Part shown: in pieces, positions 15,738 through 25,523 of the stretch
How positions within the stretch are numbered: position 1 is the stretch's first letter
Layout of the letters: each line of letters opens with the position of its first letter
NCBI RefSeq assembly: GCF_013359935.1
Contig: NZ_JABMCB010000170.1
Location: 62,001-126,000 of the forward strand
Source: Paenibacillus xylanilyticus
Lineage (GTDB): Bacteria; Bacillota; Bacilli; Paenibacillales; Paenibacillaceae
DNA length: 64,000 bases
Reading direction: 5' to 3'
Made by a program: the position numbers and the translations under genes
The notes under the pieces: generated by a model
Databases searched by the model: none
What the model was told of the DNA's origin: nothing
What the model saw: the letters and a program-made list of their open reading frames with translations, nothing else

Positions 15738-16598
15738 ATGAATAATGGAACACAACGTTATGGTAAAAAAATGCGCAAAAGCTGGATGCTTACAGCAATT
15801 CTGCTTATGACCGTGCTGGTTGTAAGTGCTTGTGGCAGCAAAACAACCGATACGGACAGTACTAATGGAGCACAAGCGAGCAATGAACTGGAACAGATTA
15901 AGTCGGCTGGCACCATTAAAGTGGGTATGATGGGCACCTACCGTCCATATAACTTCCTGAATGAAAACAAAGAAATGGACGGCTTTGATGCGGATATCGC
16001 ACGTGAAGTTGCCAAGCGTCTCGGGGTTGAAGTTGAATTTGTATCCCAGGAATTCTCCGGTCTGACACCAAGTCTGCAATCCAAGAAAATCGATGCGGTG
16101 ATCAGCCAGATGACGATTACCGATGAACGTAAACAGGCACTGGACTTCAGTGATCCTTATATTACAAACCAAGTTAAAATTATTGTAAAAACGGATAATA
16201 ACGATATCACCAAGCTTGAAGATTTTAAAGGAAAAACGATTGGTGTAGGTCTTGGCACGAATGATGAGACTTACCTGCGCAATGAAGTGCTGCCGAAAGT
16301 GGGCGACTTTACCATTAAGACTTATGATGATGTCATTACATCACTGAAGGATCTGGATGCAGGACGAATTGATGCAACAATCAACAACCTGTACGCGCTT
16401 AAACCCATTGTGGATTCCAACGGATTCAAGATTAAAGCAGTAGGTGAACCGATTAAGAGTGACCAAGCCGGTATTGCCGTTCGTAAAAACAATCCGGAAC
16501 TTGTTGCAGCACTGAATGAAGCACTCCAAGGCATGAAGGATGATGGTACGTACAATACCATTTTCAAAAAATGGTTCGGTGAAGAGCCTGCGCAATAA
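15738..16598 (+). CDS. polar amino acid ABC transporter substrate-binding lipoprotein
   Basis: Extracellular binding lipoprotein (SBP_bac_3 family), 286 residues. The N-terminus has a basic stretch, a hydrophobic core and the lipobox VSAC with Cys32, so it is lipid-anchored. The mature domain opens SAGTIKVGMMGTYRPYNF and contains the family signature GFDADIAREVAKRLG, with IDAVISQMTITDERK and FSDPY typical of glutamine/cystine-type binders. ATG 15738 is 8 bases after AGGAAG; GTG 15735 is an alternative. It heads an operon with permease and ATPase. Cystine or another polar amino acid is likely; the adjacent OsmC peroxidase hints at sulfur or redox, but that is only inference. Confidence 0.92.
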   Translation: MNNGTQRYGKKMRKSWMLTAILLMTVLVVSACGSKTTDTDSTNGAQASNELEQIKSAGTIKVGMMGTYRPYNFLNENKEMDGFDADIAREVAKRLGVEVEFVSQEFSGLTPSLQSKKIDAVISQMTITDERKQALDFSDPYITNQVKIIVKTDNNDITKLEDFKGKTIGVGLGTNDETYLRNEVLPKVGDFTIKTYDDVITSLKDLDAGRIDATINNLYALKPIVDSNGFKIKAVGEPIKSDQAGIAVRKNNPELVAALNEALQGMKDDGTYNTIFKKWFGEEPAQ

Positions 16599-16629
16599 TG
16601 AACCTGCAAGGCGAAGGGAAGTTTGATCC

Positions 16630-17274
16630 ATGGAACTGGTATTTGAGAATATCCCCTTCTTTTTGAAGGGGGCTTATTACACGCTTTATGTGACCATAAT
16701 TTCAATGTTTTTTGCATTTTTGATCGGTGTGATTGTAGCCGTTGTCCGACTGAAAGGTCCACTCTGGCTTCGGATGATCGCAAGGTTTTACGTATCCATC
16801 ATGCGGGGGACCCCGCTGTTGGTGCAATTATTCGTTATCTATTACGGATTGGTTGATTACGGCGTAACCTTGGGATCGCTCACAGCAGCTTGTTTTGGAC
16901 TGAGCTTGAATGCAGGAGCATTCCTGTCCGAGACATTCCGGGGGGCCATTCAAGCTGTACCGAAAGGGCAGACAGAAGCAGCTTATGCAACGGGAATGAC
17001 CCCTTTTCAGACGATGAGACGGATTGTGTTTCCGCAGGCTGTACGCATTGCCATTCCACCAATGGGCAATACGTTTATAGGCATGTTGAAGGAAACATCA
17101 CTCGTGGCAACCATTGGCGTTACGGAGTTACTGCGGTCAGCGCAGCTGCTGGTATCACAATACGCTTTGAATATGCCATTTTATCTGGCGATCGGTGTGA
17201 TCTACTGGATTATGAGTATCGGCTTCTCGGCCATTCTGGAACAAGTGGAGCGCCGGTTGGCCCGGGCTTACTGA
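16630..17274 (+). CDS. amino acid ABC transporter permease
   Basis: Inner-membrane HisM/GlnP-type permease of 214 residues with about five membrane segments. The EAA motif EAAYATGMTPFQTMRRIVFPQ (split here by its Gly) couples it to the ATPase at 17291. The N-terminal segment FFLKGAYYTLYVTIISM is typical of the family. Starts 31 bases after the binding-protein gene and ends 16 bases before the ATPase gene, a compact operon. Confidence 0.93.
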   Translation: MELVFENIPFFLKGAYYTLYVTIISMFFAFLIGVIVAVVRLKGPLWLRMIARFYVSIMRGTPLLVQLFVIYYGLVDYGVTLGSLTAACFGLSLNAGAFLSETFRGAIQAVPKGQTEAAYATGMTPFQTMRRIVFPQAVRIAIPPMGNTFIGMLKETSLVATIGVTELLRSAQLLVSQYALNMPFYLAIGVIYWIMSIGFSAILEQVERRLARAY

Positions 17275-17290
17275 TGGGAGGAGAGAACCG

Positions 17291-18037
17291 ATGATTACAA
17301 CGACAGGACTGACGAAACGTTTTCAAAATAATGAAGTACTCACGAATATTGACCTGCACGTGGATGCAAAAGACATTGTGGTGCTGCTGGGACCCAGCGG
17401 CTCCGGCAAAAGCACATTGCTCCGCTGTCTGAATGGACTTGAGGAACTGTCCGGCGGGAAGATTGAAGTGAACGGCATTGTCGTAGACAGCGCCGATCCA
17501 ATCCGAGTCCAGCGCGCGCGGGTGCTTGAGATTCGCCGTCAAACCGGCATGGTGTTCCAGCAATTTAACCTGTATCCGCACAAGACAGTCCTGGGAAATG
17601 TGATGGAAGGGCTCGTGACGGTGAAAAAAATCAAGCGGGACGAAGCGGCCGAACGCGGCCGGATTCTGCTGGATCGGGTAGGACTGTCGGACAAGCAGGA
17701 TGCATATCCATCCCGGTTGTCCGGTGGTCAACAGCAGCGGGTTGCGATTGCCCGTGCACTCGCCATGGAGCCGGAAGTGATGCTGTTCGATGAGCCAACT
17801 TCCGCCCTTGACCCCGAACTTGTGGGCGAGGTTCTCTCCGTCATGAAGGAACTGGCACAAGAAGGCATGACCATGCTGGTGGTGACGCATGAACTGAAAT
17901 TTGCCCGTAACGTGGCTAACAAGATCGTATTTATGGCAGATGGATCGATTGTGGAGGAAGCAAGTCCGCAGGCATTTTTTGAACATCCGGAACAGGAACG
18001 AACACGCAGATTTCTGCAGCAAATTACTGAATTCTAA
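17291..18037 (+). CDS. amino acid ABC transporter ATP-binding protein (GlnQ-like)
   Basis: ATPase of the polar amino acid importer, 248 residues. Walker A LGPSGSGKSTLLR (residues ~33-45), Q-loop FQQFNLYPHKTVLGNV, signature LSGGQQQRVAIARAL, Walker B VMLFDEPTSALDPEL and the H-loop VVTHELKFA are all present. The end FFEHPEQERTRRFLQQI is typical of GlnQ/TcyC. GGGAGGAGAGAACCG precedes the ATG. Together with the two genes before it this makes a complete importer. Confidence 0.95.
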   Translation: MITTTGLTKRFQNNEVLTNIDLHVDAKDIVVLLGPSGSGKSTLLRCLNGLEELSGGKIEVNGIVVDSADPIRVQRARVLEIRRQTGMVFQQFNLYPHKTVLGNVMEGLVTVKKIKRDEAAERGRILLDRVGLSDKQDAYPSRLSGGQQQRVAIARALAMEPEVMLFDEPTSALDPELVGEVLSVMKELAQEGMTMLVVTHELKFARNVANKIVFMADGSIVEEASPQAFFEHPEQERTRRFLQQITEF

Positions 18038-18054
18038 GAAAGAAGGATAACAAC

Positions 18055-18477
18055 ATGAATGTAACAACCGTATGGAAAGGCAAACGTGCGTTTACTTCCG
18101 AAGGACCCTCTGGCTATGCTGTAGGCATGGATGCCACGGCTGCTTATGGTGGTGACAGTAAGGGTGCTACACCGATGGAACTGTTACTTGCAGGCCTTGG
18201 GGGCTGCATGGGGATCGATATTACGATGATTCTGGATGCCTTTCTGGACAAAATTACAGGAATCGAAATTGAAGCTCAGGGGACTCGCAGCGAAGGTATG
18301 CCGAAAGGTTTTACTTCCATTGATCTGATCTTCAAAGTCGACGGAGATATCCCGGATTACCGCATCTGGAAAGCCATTCAAATGGCTGAAGAGAAGTATT
18401 GTGCCGTATCCGCTTCCCTGAGCGCTGATATTCATCCTAAATTGATATTGAATGGGGTAGAGACACCCCGTCCTTAA
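18055..18477 (+). CDS. OsmC family peroxidase-like protein
   Basis: Cytoplasmic OsmC/Ohr superfamily protein of 140 residues. The two redox cysteines are Cys51 in LAGLGGCMGIDI and Cys116 in EEKYCAVSASL, the pair that reduces organic hydroperoxides in this family. It belongs to the YhfA/general OsmC branch rather than Ohr. It follows the ABC ATPase by 17 bases with its own AAAGAAGGATAAC ribosome site and is probably the last gene of that operon. Confidence 0.9.
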   Translation: MNVTTVWKGKRAFTSEGPSGYAVGMDATAAYGGDSKGATPMELLLAGLGGCMGIDITMILDAFLDKITGIEIEAQGTRSEGMPKGFTSIDLIFKVDGDIPDYRIWKAIQMAEEKYCAVSASLSADIHPKLILNGVETPRP

Positions 18478-18584
18478 GAGATCAGGATAGCTCCCCCCCC
18501 GGTTCCAGGCTGAAGGGCAGCTGTCTGCAAACGGGTGCATGTTCATATCATCGCACGGTTGCAAGAAATATAAATTGCAAGCCT

Positions 18585-18612
18585 GGTCGCCATGCGAATG
18601 GCGGCCTTTTTG
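18585..18612 (+). terminator. terminator of the amino acid importer/OsmC operon
   Basis: GGTCGCCAT, loop GCGA, ATGGCGGCC, then TTTTT. Confidence 0.88.
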
Positions 18613-18763
18613 GCATGTTCGCATCACAAGTACATCCTTTGTTCACTGCAAATGAGCAGGAATGTGTGCTAATCTAAGGAAATAGTTGGCGGAAGAACAG
18701 ACCTGTGAGGTTGTATGGTATGATAAACGGAAGGACAGGGACAGTATAATCCTGCTCCTTATA

Positions 18764-18777
18764 TGTAAGCGCTTATA
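18764..18777. promoter_or_regulatory. cre-like operator before the YesM-like kinase
   Basis: TGTAAGCGCTTATA contains the perfect palindrome TAAGCGCTTA and matches the CcpA site pattern TGWNANCGNTNWCA at 13 of 14 positions. It lies 13 bases after a TATAAT, a position suited to repression of the kinase-regulator operon. Confidence 0.6.
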
Positions 18778-18798
18778 TAGATAACGGAAGGTGCAGAC

Positions 18799-20589
18799 AT
18801 GTTAAAGAGGCTCATACGAATATCCAACAATCTCAAATTGAAGCATAAATTGCTCATTTCCTATGTCCTTGTTGTCATGATTCCGGTTCTCATTATCGGA
18901 CTTGCCGTGACAGGATACTTCCGGCAGCAGGCACTGGATAACGCAATTGGACAGACCATTAATAACGTGGATAAAATCAAAAGCCAAACCGCCACGCTGC
19001 TGCGTGTGCCGACGGATATTTCTGATATCCTGATGTTCAATAACGAACTGAAGGAGATTGTGAACAAACGCTACACCAGCGTGATGGAACTGACCTCTGC
19101 TTATTTGTCCTACAAGGATTTTCAGGAATATAAGCGACAATACCGTGAGGTGGCAGGAATTCGTTTTTATTCCGCCAACCCTACTCTGATCAACAATCTG
19201 GAGTTTATCCCGTTGGACGAGAAGACCAAGGAAAGTTACTGGTACCAGAAAGCGCTGTTATCCACGAGTACAGGATGGTTCTACATTCCGGACAAGGAAG
19301 ATAATCCGGTGCACAAGCTCAGTCTGGTCCGTAAAGTACCCTTTCCCGAATATCGTACCGAGGGAGTACTGATGATTGAGATTAACCAGGACGAGTTGAA
19401 CGAACTGCTGCGTCAGGAACCGTTTGAGACCCTGATTGCAGATGAGCAGGGCTACGTTGTGGCTGCCAAAAACACCGACCTGGTTGGCAAAACGCTGGAT
19501 GAACTGGATTTTGGCGTGGATTTGCAGAATCAGGCCAAAGGAACATTGGAAGCCGATTTTCAGGGAGAACCATCCAACATCGTTATTGATGAGCTGCGTC
19601 CCGTGTCGAGTATGAACAGCTTAAAGGTGATCTCGGTGTTTGCCACCAAAAATATCGTCAAGGATGCCAATACGATCAGTCTGATCGGGATGGTTTTTAT
19701 CTCCCTTGTTCTGGTCATTGCACTTTTGCTCGTATATATTATCTCATTTCTTACATCCAACAGGCTGCTGCGTCTTAGCAAACATCTGAACAAGCTTGCC
19801 TTGGGGGACTTGAATGTTTCCTCCAGAATCGACGGAAATGATGAGATTGGACAGTTGTCCAGACAATTCAATTACATGGTCAAAAGCATAAACGAATTGA
19901 TGACCCAGGTCGTTGAAGCGACCGAGCAGAACAACCAATTGGAAATTGCGCAGAAAGAGATTAAACTGAAAATGATGGCAAGTCAGATTAATCCCCACTT
20001 TCTGTTTAATGCCCTGGAGTCCATTCGGATGAAAGCTCATATCAAAGGGGAGGCTGAGATAGCCAATATCGTCAGGCTGCTGGGCAAACTGATGCGCAAA
20101 AGCCTGGAAATCGGCAGTGGCAAAACCACCTTTCAGGCAGAACTCGAAATGGTGAGTTCCTACCTGGAAATTCAGAAATTCCGTTATGGCGACCGGCTCG
20201 CCTTTCAGATTCATATTGATCCTGATGCAGAAAAGATATATATTCCGCCTTTGATCATTCAACCTTTGGTGGAGAATGCCATTGTGCACGGATTGGAAAA
20301 TAAAGAAGGAACAGTCCATGTAAATATAATGATTCATCTGGTAAACGACATTGTACAGGTTCACGTCAAGGACGACGGTGCAGGCATTACGCCGGAGCGT
20401 TTGGCTGAGGTGATGCAATTTATCCGCGGACCGGAGGAGCCGGAGAGGAGCCGGATTGGTCTGCGTAATGTGCATCAACGGTTGACGCTGACCTATGGTG
20501 AACCGTACGGATTACAGATTACAAGTGTGTATGGGGAAGGAACAGAGATTTCTTTTGACTTACCTTCAGGAGGGGAACAGCATGTATAA
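18799..20589 (+). CDS. YesM-type sensor histidine kinase
   Basis: Membrane kinase of 596 residues in the LytS/YesM (His_kinase) family that governs sugar-uptake genes in Paenibacillus and Bacillus. TM1 near residues 19-38, an extracellular sensor of about 250 residues, TM2 near 293-315, HAMP to ~370, then the conserved NPHFLFNALESIRM with phospho-His400 and a C-terminal ATPase domain with QPLVENAIVHG and DDGAGI. The response regulator start overlaps its last eight bases, so the pair is coupled. Likely senses extracellular oligosaccharide or a loaded binding protein and controls the island downstream; that target assignment is by proximity. Confidence 0.94.
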   Translation: MLKRLIRISNNLKLKHKLLISYVLVVMIPVLIIGLAVTGYFRQQALDNAIGQTINNVDKIKSQTATLLRVPTDISDILMFNNELKEIVNKRYTSVMELTSAYLSYKDFQEYKRQYREVAGIRFYSANPTLINNLEFIPLDEKTKESYWYQKALLSTSTGWFYIPDKEDNPVHKLSLVRKVPFPEYRTEGVLMIEINQDELNELLRQEPFETLIADEQGYVVAAKNTDLVGKTLDELDFGVDLQNQAKGTLEADFQGEPSNIVIDELRPVSSMNSLKVISVFATKNIVKDANTISLIGMVFISLVLVIALLLVYIISFLTSNRLLRLSKHLNKLALGDLNVSSRIDGNDEIGQLSRQFNYMVKSINELMTQVVEATEQNNQLEIAQKEIKLKMMASQINPHFLFNALESIRMKAHIKGEAEIANIVRLLGKLMRKSLEIGSGKTTFQAELEMVSSYLEIQKFRYGDRLAFQIHIDPDAEKIYIPPLIIQPLVENAIVHGLENKEGTVHVNIMIHLVNDIVQVHVKDDGAGITPERLAEVMQFIRGPEEPERSRIGLRNVHQRLTLTYGEPYGLQITSVYGEGTEISFDLPSGGEQHV

Positions 20590-22171
20590 AGTATTTTTGG
20601 TAGATGACGAACCGAGCATACGCGAGGGACTGACAACAATCATCGATTGGGAAGAGCATGGTTTTGAGGTCATCGCTACAGCTGCGAATGGTCGTGAGGC
20701 CATAGCACGATTCGATGAGCTTAAGCCTGATCTGACCATTATAGATATCCGAATGCCCGGGATGACCGGACTGGATGTCATCGAAGAGGTGCGGAAACAA
20801 CATCCCGGCTCACATTTTTTAATCCTGAGTGGTTATGCAGATTTTGATTATGCCAAGAAAGCGATCAGTTTCGGTGTGGACGGATATTTGCTCAAGCCTG
20901 TGGATGAAGAAGAAATGATTGGGGAACTTCAGCGTATTGCCACAGTGCTTACACGTGAACAGGAGACGCTGGCACGTCATGCAGGTGAAGATACGGCTTA
21001 TCGGGAGCATCAGATTGAGGCACTTCTGTTTGATAATCTGGAGGGTGTTGGGCCCATTGACGAGGATGCATTAGGATTGAAATGGCCGCAGTATCAGGTT
21101 GTACTGCTTGAGATGCATGCTGCACCGGATATACAGCGCGGAAATGTAGTCAAACGCAAATTGGCGGAAGCTTTCGATCAGAAGGATCGGGGGATCGTCT
21201 TCTCTTATCATTCCGGACTTGCCTTGTTGTGCAGAGAGCCGATTATATCGGCCCAGTCTGCCCAGCATCTCTATGATGAGCTGAAGCGTTTGTTGGGAGA
21301 ATGGAACAACGTCATGTACGGGGCAGCAGGTGAACCGGTGAATACCACTTCCGACATTATCAGGTCCTATAAACAGGCCAACGGACTGCTTGCAGAACGT
21401 TTTTTGTTTACGGAGCAACGTATCATGTTATGGAGTGAAGAACTCGCCGCGGAAGAAAACGCTACATCAATAATAGATGAGGATGAAAGTGCTGAGGCAG
21501 TGGAGTCAGAACTGGCGGACAAGCTGTATTATGCACTCGACATACGCAGCACTGAATCCGTCATCCGGGTGCTGAGCGAGATTGAAGAACGAATTGTTCC
21601 TTACCATCGGACAGAGCAGGCGATCAAAACAGCGTTCTCACAGGTATTTTCCATGGCGATCAATAAGCTGGCTGCATCGAATCAGCACATGCAATCGATC
21701 ACGCAGGAACATTCCGTCCTGATCAACGAAGTGTATCACCAATTAACGGTATCTGATCTGAAAGTCATGGCTGAAGGCCATTTGACGCGGCTAATTCAGC
21801 GCATGGGCGGTGGCAGCAAGGATACGGTACTGAAACAGATGATCGATTTTATCCGGCGTAATCCGGGGGAGAATCTCAAGCTGGAGGTCCTTGCCGAGGT
21901 GTTTAACTACAACAGCAGTTATTTGGGTAAGCTGTTCAAAAACCATACGGGAGAATACTTCAATGCATTTTTGGACAAGGTCCGGATGGAAAAAGCGAAG
22001 GAACTGCTTGACGAAGGATTGAAGGTACATCAGGTTGCCGCAAGAGTAGGATACGCCAACGTGGATTATTTCCACGGCAAGTTCAAGAAATACGTAGGAG
22101 AGTCTCCTTCAGCGTATAAACATGCCCGATCCCAGTCTAAGGATCTGTCCGAAGAGCCTGATGGAGTGTAA
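20582..22171 (+). CDS. YesN-type response regulator with AraC DNA-binding domain
   Basis: Response regulator of 529 residues. The start is ATG 20582 (MYKVFLVDDEPS), overlapping the kinase stop by eight bases and preceded by AGGAGGGG; a longer frame from 20495 only reads through the kinase gene. Receiver domain: Asp8/Asp9 pocket, Asp55 in TIIDIRMPG, Lys in GYLLKPVDEEE. A middle region of about 280 residues without a clear motif is followed by two AraC helix-turn-helix units at the C-terminus (LKLEVLAEVFNYNSSYLGKLF and VHQVAARVGYANVDYFHGKF). Probable activator of the adjacent transport and hydrolase genes. Confidence 0.94.
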   Translation: MYKVFLVDDEPSIREGLTTIIDWEEHGFEVIATAANGREAIARFDELKPDLTIIDIRMPGMTGLDVIEEVRKQHPGSHFLILSGYADFDYAKKAISFGVDGYLLKPVDEEEMIGELQRIATVLTREQETLARHAGEDTAYREHQIEALLFDNLEGVGPIDEDALGLKWPQYQVVLLEMHAAPDIQRGNVVKRKLAEAFDQKDRGIVFSYHSGLALLCREPIISAQSAQHLYDELKRLLGEWNNVMYGAAGEPVNTTSDIIRSYKQANGLLAERFLFTEQRIMLWSEELAAEENATSIIDEDESAEAVESELADKLYYALDIRSTESVIRVLSEIEERIVPYHRTEQAIKTAFSQVFSMAINKLAASNQHMQSITQEHSVLINEVYHQLTVSDLKVMAEGHLTRLIQRMGGGSKDTVLKQMIDFIRRNPGENLKLEVLAEVFNYNSSYLGKLFKNHTGEYFNAFLDKVRMEKAKELLDEGLKVHQVAARVGYANVDYFHGKFKKYVGESPSAYKHARSQSKDLSEEPDGV

Positions 22172-22225
22172 TTAGCAGCAGGCACATATGGTTTATGCAG
22201 TTCTATTTTACACATCATTTTTTAT

Positions 22226-22235
22226 AAAACGTTTT
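22226..22235. promoter_or_regulatory. AAAACGTTTT palindrome upstream of the GH2 gene
   Basis: Perfect 10-bp palindrome nine bases upstream of the -35 of the GH2 promoter. The same word recurs at 25307, 29368, 29382, 31525 and 33633, always between genes of the sugar island, which suggests a shared regulator (LacI-type or CcpA-like). Confidence 0.5.
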
Positions 22236-22244
22236 CGTATTTTT

Positions 22245-22272
22245 TTGGTTTTGCTTGTCATCCATATATAGT
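22245..22272 (+). promoter_or_regulatory. probable promoter of the GH2 gene
   Basis: TTGGTT (22245-22250), 16-base spacer, TATAGT (22267-22272), followed by a short hairpin CCATCG/CGATGG (22273-22299) in the leader. Confidence 0.4.
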
Positions 22273-22361
22273 CCATCGTCTTCCTTAAATAAGCGATGGA
22301 GTCTTCCGACTATACATCATAAACTGGGTGTATCTTATTCGAGACAAGGAGAGACAAGCAG

Positions 22362-25244
22362 ATGAAATCATCGGGCATACACGCTGTTCGACATACGTTT
22401 GACTTGAAAGGAACCTGGCAGTTCTGTCTGGAGCCGGACCTCGCCAATGACCAGAGGCCTCCCCATCCTGATGACTCCGCATGGGGGAACATTCAGGTTC
22501 CAGGCTCCTGGGAAGAGCAGGGATACGGGAACGAGCCGGACTATCACAGGATGGATACATGGACCAAGGTACGTGAATATGAAGGTGCTGCGTGGTATGC
22601 AACTAACGTGGATCTCACAGCGTCAGAGACGGACTGCCAGTATGTGTTTAGACTTGAGGGAGTAAGGTGGACATCAGACCTCTGGGTAAATGGGCATCAT
22701 GCCGGGCAGCGGGACAGTCTGCTATTTGCACAAGAATGGAATATTACATCGCTAATCCATTCGGGAAAGGTGAATCGGCTGGAGCTGCGCGTGGATAACA
22801 CCATGAAACTGCCTCTGGCTGGAAGTCATATTCATTCTATTCATACGGCTACAGCGTGGGGTGGTATAACAGGTGGGGCTTATCTGCACCAGCTGCCGCC
22901 CTGTCGAATTCAGCAATTGCATATCCAGCCGGATGCTGGGAAAGGGATCGTAACGATACAGTATGATGTAAGCGTTAAAGAGTCAGCGAAATCTCGTGCA
23001 TATCATCTTCATGTGGATATCAGGCACCCTGACGGAAGTTGGTTTACCCGACAGAGCCGTAATATTGATTTGGTATCTCCCCCGGTTGAGGAGACGTTAT
23101 TAGATGGTCATTGTGGGAGGTTGCAGTGGGAGCTGGAGCTTGGGCAGGAAAAAGACATTGCACTGTGGTCGGATGAATCCCCGATGTTGTATCAGCTCGC
23201 TCTTTCCTTGCATGATGAGGAGCAGGAACTGGATCGGGTGGGTCGAACATTTGGCATGCGTTCCTTCAGAGCGAATGGAAAAAAGCTTGAGTTAAACAAT
23301 GTGCCTGTTTTCTTGCGCGGCTACGTGGATTGCTGCATTTTCCCGCTAACGGGTTATCCGGTCTGGGACAAGCAGCATTATGTACAGCAGTTTCGTACGG
23401 CTAAGTCATACGGTTTCAATCATGTGCGTCTGCATGGCTGGAGTGCACCCCGGCCGTTCTGGGAGGCAGCGGACGAGGAAGGCATGTTAGTCCAGGCTGA
23501 ACTTCCCCATTGGTCGCGTTGGTTTGAGAATCGTGATGTGACCGCACCTGCAGAGATCATGACATTTCTGACCCGTGAATTGAAGGGGTTATTACACTCC
23601 TTGCACACACATCCGTCCTTTGTCATGTTCTCGATGGGGAATGAACTGATTGGGGCTAATGGCCACCCTGAACTGAATGAACTGGTGGAACTGGCTCGTT
23701 CTCTTGATCCAACCCGGCTGTATACGGATAATACAGGGTTTGGTCAGCTGCCGGCTCAAGGACGAAGTGCAGATTATTACATCCAGTCGCTGAACTGGCA
23801 TCCTCCACTTGAGTCAGAGCTGTCTGCGGTACCCGATACCACACTGGATTACCATGATGTCACCCGACTTACGGATTATCCGGTCATTGGACATGAGCAT
23901 GCACAGTTCACCATGTATGTACGTCCCCAGGAGAAGGATAAATACACAGGTGTCCTGCGTCCGAGCTGGCTGGAATCAATCGAGGAATCATTAGCGCGCA
24001 AAGGTTTGGCAGCTGATGTGGAATCTTTTCAACACGCCAGTGGAATACATCTGATTCGGTCGTTAAAGGAAGCGATGGAGCGTGTCCGGCGGACAACTGA
24101 TGCAGCGGGCATACAATTGCTTGATATCCGTGACTTCCCTGGACAGGGGCATGCCACAACGGGTTTTCTGGATGTTTTCTGGGAGAGCAAGGGGATAACG
24201 GAGCCAGCAGCATTCAGGCAGTTTAATGCGAGCGTTGTACTGCTACTGGGATGCAGTCAGCGGACTTTCTATGCAGGAGAGACCATTCACATTGAAGCGG
24301 GTATATCCCATTATGGACAGCAGCCGATTATGGATGCATCCATGCATTGGAGACTGATCTGCAATAATATAATCGAGGACGAAGGCGAGTGGGCATGTGG
24401 AGACATCAGCTGTGGCTCTGTTGTTTCGATTGGGCGTCTGACCATACATGCACCCCATCAGGGTGCGGCTGCCTTTCACATTGAAGCTGAGATAAGATCG
24501 GGTCATTCGGAACACATGGCTGCCAACGTGTGGCATGGTTGGTCGTTTCCTCTCTATCATTCTCACGATCAATCTCACCGGATCTGGAACAGTGTGAAGG
24601 AGCTGCAGCCATTTCTACTAGATTCCTGTCATAATCAGGTGCATGTTCTGGATGGGAAGGAACTGCTCAGCCAAGGTGAGATGGATTTGGTGATTACTTC
24701 CTCACTTACACCCAATGTCCTCGATTATTTGATGAATGGTGGACATGTCTGGCTTCAGGTTAAACCGGATGAACTATATGATGCGGTAGACACCAAGTAT
24801 CTGCCTGTATTCTGGAATTATCTCATGTTTGCAACACAGCCAGGAGCAACGATGGGGATGAACTTGCAGAAGCAAATGCCTTTGCTGGGCAATTTCCCCC
24901 ATGATCAGGCTTCGGATTGGCATTGGTACCATCTGGTGAATGGCACTCCTGCGATATGCCTTGATTCGCTGAACGAGGTTCGTCCGTTAATCGAAGTGAT
25001 TGATCATTTTCACAGGGCCAAACGTCTGGCATATGCCTTTGAGGCTAAGGTGGGGCAGGGTAGTCTGCTTGTATCATCATTCCCGTTTGCCGATGTCTCC
25101 ATGATGAAACGCCCCGAGGCCGCTTACCTGTTTCAGGAGATGGTCGCTTACCTGCTGGGAGACCAATTCAAACCTGAAGCTGCCGTGTCAGCTGGTGAAT
25201 TATTAGGCATGATCAGGCTGCAGACCATTCAGTTCACATTGTAA
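22362..25244 (+). CDS. glycoside hydrolase family 2 protein
   Basis: Large intracellular glycosidase of 960 residues, no signal peptide. Residues ~10-175 form the sugar-binding jelly roll (GTWQFCLEPD..., PGSWEEQGYGN), then an immunoglobulin-like domain and a TIM barrel near 290-560. The acid/base is Glu428 in MFSMGNELIG and the probable nucleophile is Glu512 in PVIGHEHAQF, 84 residues apart as usual for GH2. The GHEHAQF wording differs from the TEYGA/SEYG of LacZ and UidA and matches the divergent branch with unassigned specificity. A C-terminal ~350-residue region resembles accessory domains of long GH2 enzymes. Beta-galactosidase, mannosidase or glucuronidase activity cannot be decided. Confidence 0.87.
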   Translation: MKSSGIHAVRHTFDLKGTWQFCLEPDLANDQRPPHPDDSAWGNIQVPGSWEEQGYGNEPDYHRMDTWTKVREYEGAAWYATNVDLTASETDCQYVFRLEGVRWTSDLWVNGHHAGQRDSLLFAQEWNITSLIHSGKVNRLELRVDNTMKLPLAGSHIHSIHTATAWGGITGGAYLHQLPPCRIQQLHIQPDAGKGIVTIQYDVSVKESAKSRAYHLHVDIRHPDGSWFTRQSRNIDLVSPPVEETLLDGHCGRLQWELELGQEKDIALWSDESPMLYQLALSLHDEEQELDRVGRTFGMRSFRANGKKLELNNVPVFLRGYVDCCIFPLTGYPVWDKQHYVQQFRTAKSYGFNHVRLHGWSAPRPFWEAADEEGMLVQAELPHWSRWFENRDVTAPAEIMTFLTRELKGLLHSLHTHPSFVMFSMGNELIGANGHPELNELVELARSLDPTRLYTDNTGFGQLPAQGRSADYYIQSLNWHPPLESELSAVPDTTLDYHDVTRLTDYPVIGHEHAQFTMYVRPQEKDKYTGVLRPSWLESIEESLARKGLAADVESFQHASGIHLIRSLKEAMERVRRTTDAAGIQLLDIRDFPGQGHATTGFLDVFWESKGITEPAAFRQFNASVVLLLGCSQRTFYAGETIHIEAGISHYGQQPIMDASMHWRLICNNIIEDEGEWACGDISCGSVVSIGRLTIHAPHQGAAAFHIEAEIRSGHSEHMAANVWHGWSFPLYHSHDQSHRIWNSVKELQPFLLDSCHNQVHVLDGKELLSQGEMDLVITSSLTPNVLDYLMNGGHVWLQVKPDELYDAVDTKYLPVFWNYLMFATQPGATMGMNLQKQMPLLGNFPHDQASDWHWYHLVNGTPAICLDSLNEVRPLIEVIDHFHRAKRLAYAFEAKVGQGSLLVSSFPFADVSMMKRPEAAYLFQEMVAYLLGDQFKPEAAVSAGELLGMIRLQTIQFTL

Positions 25245-25250
25245 TTGCCG

Positions 25251-25273
25251 GGACCTGTTTCAGGTCCTTTTTT
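25251..25273 (+). terminator. terminator after the GH2 gene
   Basis: GGACCTG, loop TTT, CAGGTCC, then six T. Confidence 0.9.
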
Positions 25274-25523
25274 CATTCACTAAAATAGGAGGTAAACGAT
25301 TTCCATAAAACGTTTTCGGAAATTAACATTATCAAATGTTTCTACCTTTTTATGGCGTTTATTGTAGATGAAAGGGCTTAAAAGATCCGATTTTTATCGG
25401 ATGATGTCGAATTAGATGGGGAGATATCTAATTTTTATATGATTTTCTCTAAAATCCAGATGGTATTTTGAAAACGCTCTATCAGGTATGATTGATCTAT
25501 AAAACAGAGGAGGGGGAACGGAG
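25274..25523 (+). promoter_or_regulatory. leader region of the sugar importer operon
   Basis: Contains the AAAACGTTTT palindrome at 25307-25316, a hairpin ATCCGAT/ATCGGAT at 25386-25403, and a terminator-like hairpin ATTAGAT/ATCTAAT at 25411-25433 followed by TTTTTAT. The second hairpin in front of the permease start may attenuate transcription. No promoter with good -35 and -10 could be chosen. Confidence 0.4.

Larger units (their letters stand above)
18478..18798. other. intergenic region upstream of the YesM-like kinase
   Basis: This 321-base gap holds the terminator at 18585-18612, a -10-like TATAAT at 18745-18750 (no good -35 at 17 bases), and a cre-like palindrome at 18764-18777. A run of nine C lies at 18491-18499. 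No coding potential was seen. Confidence 0.6.
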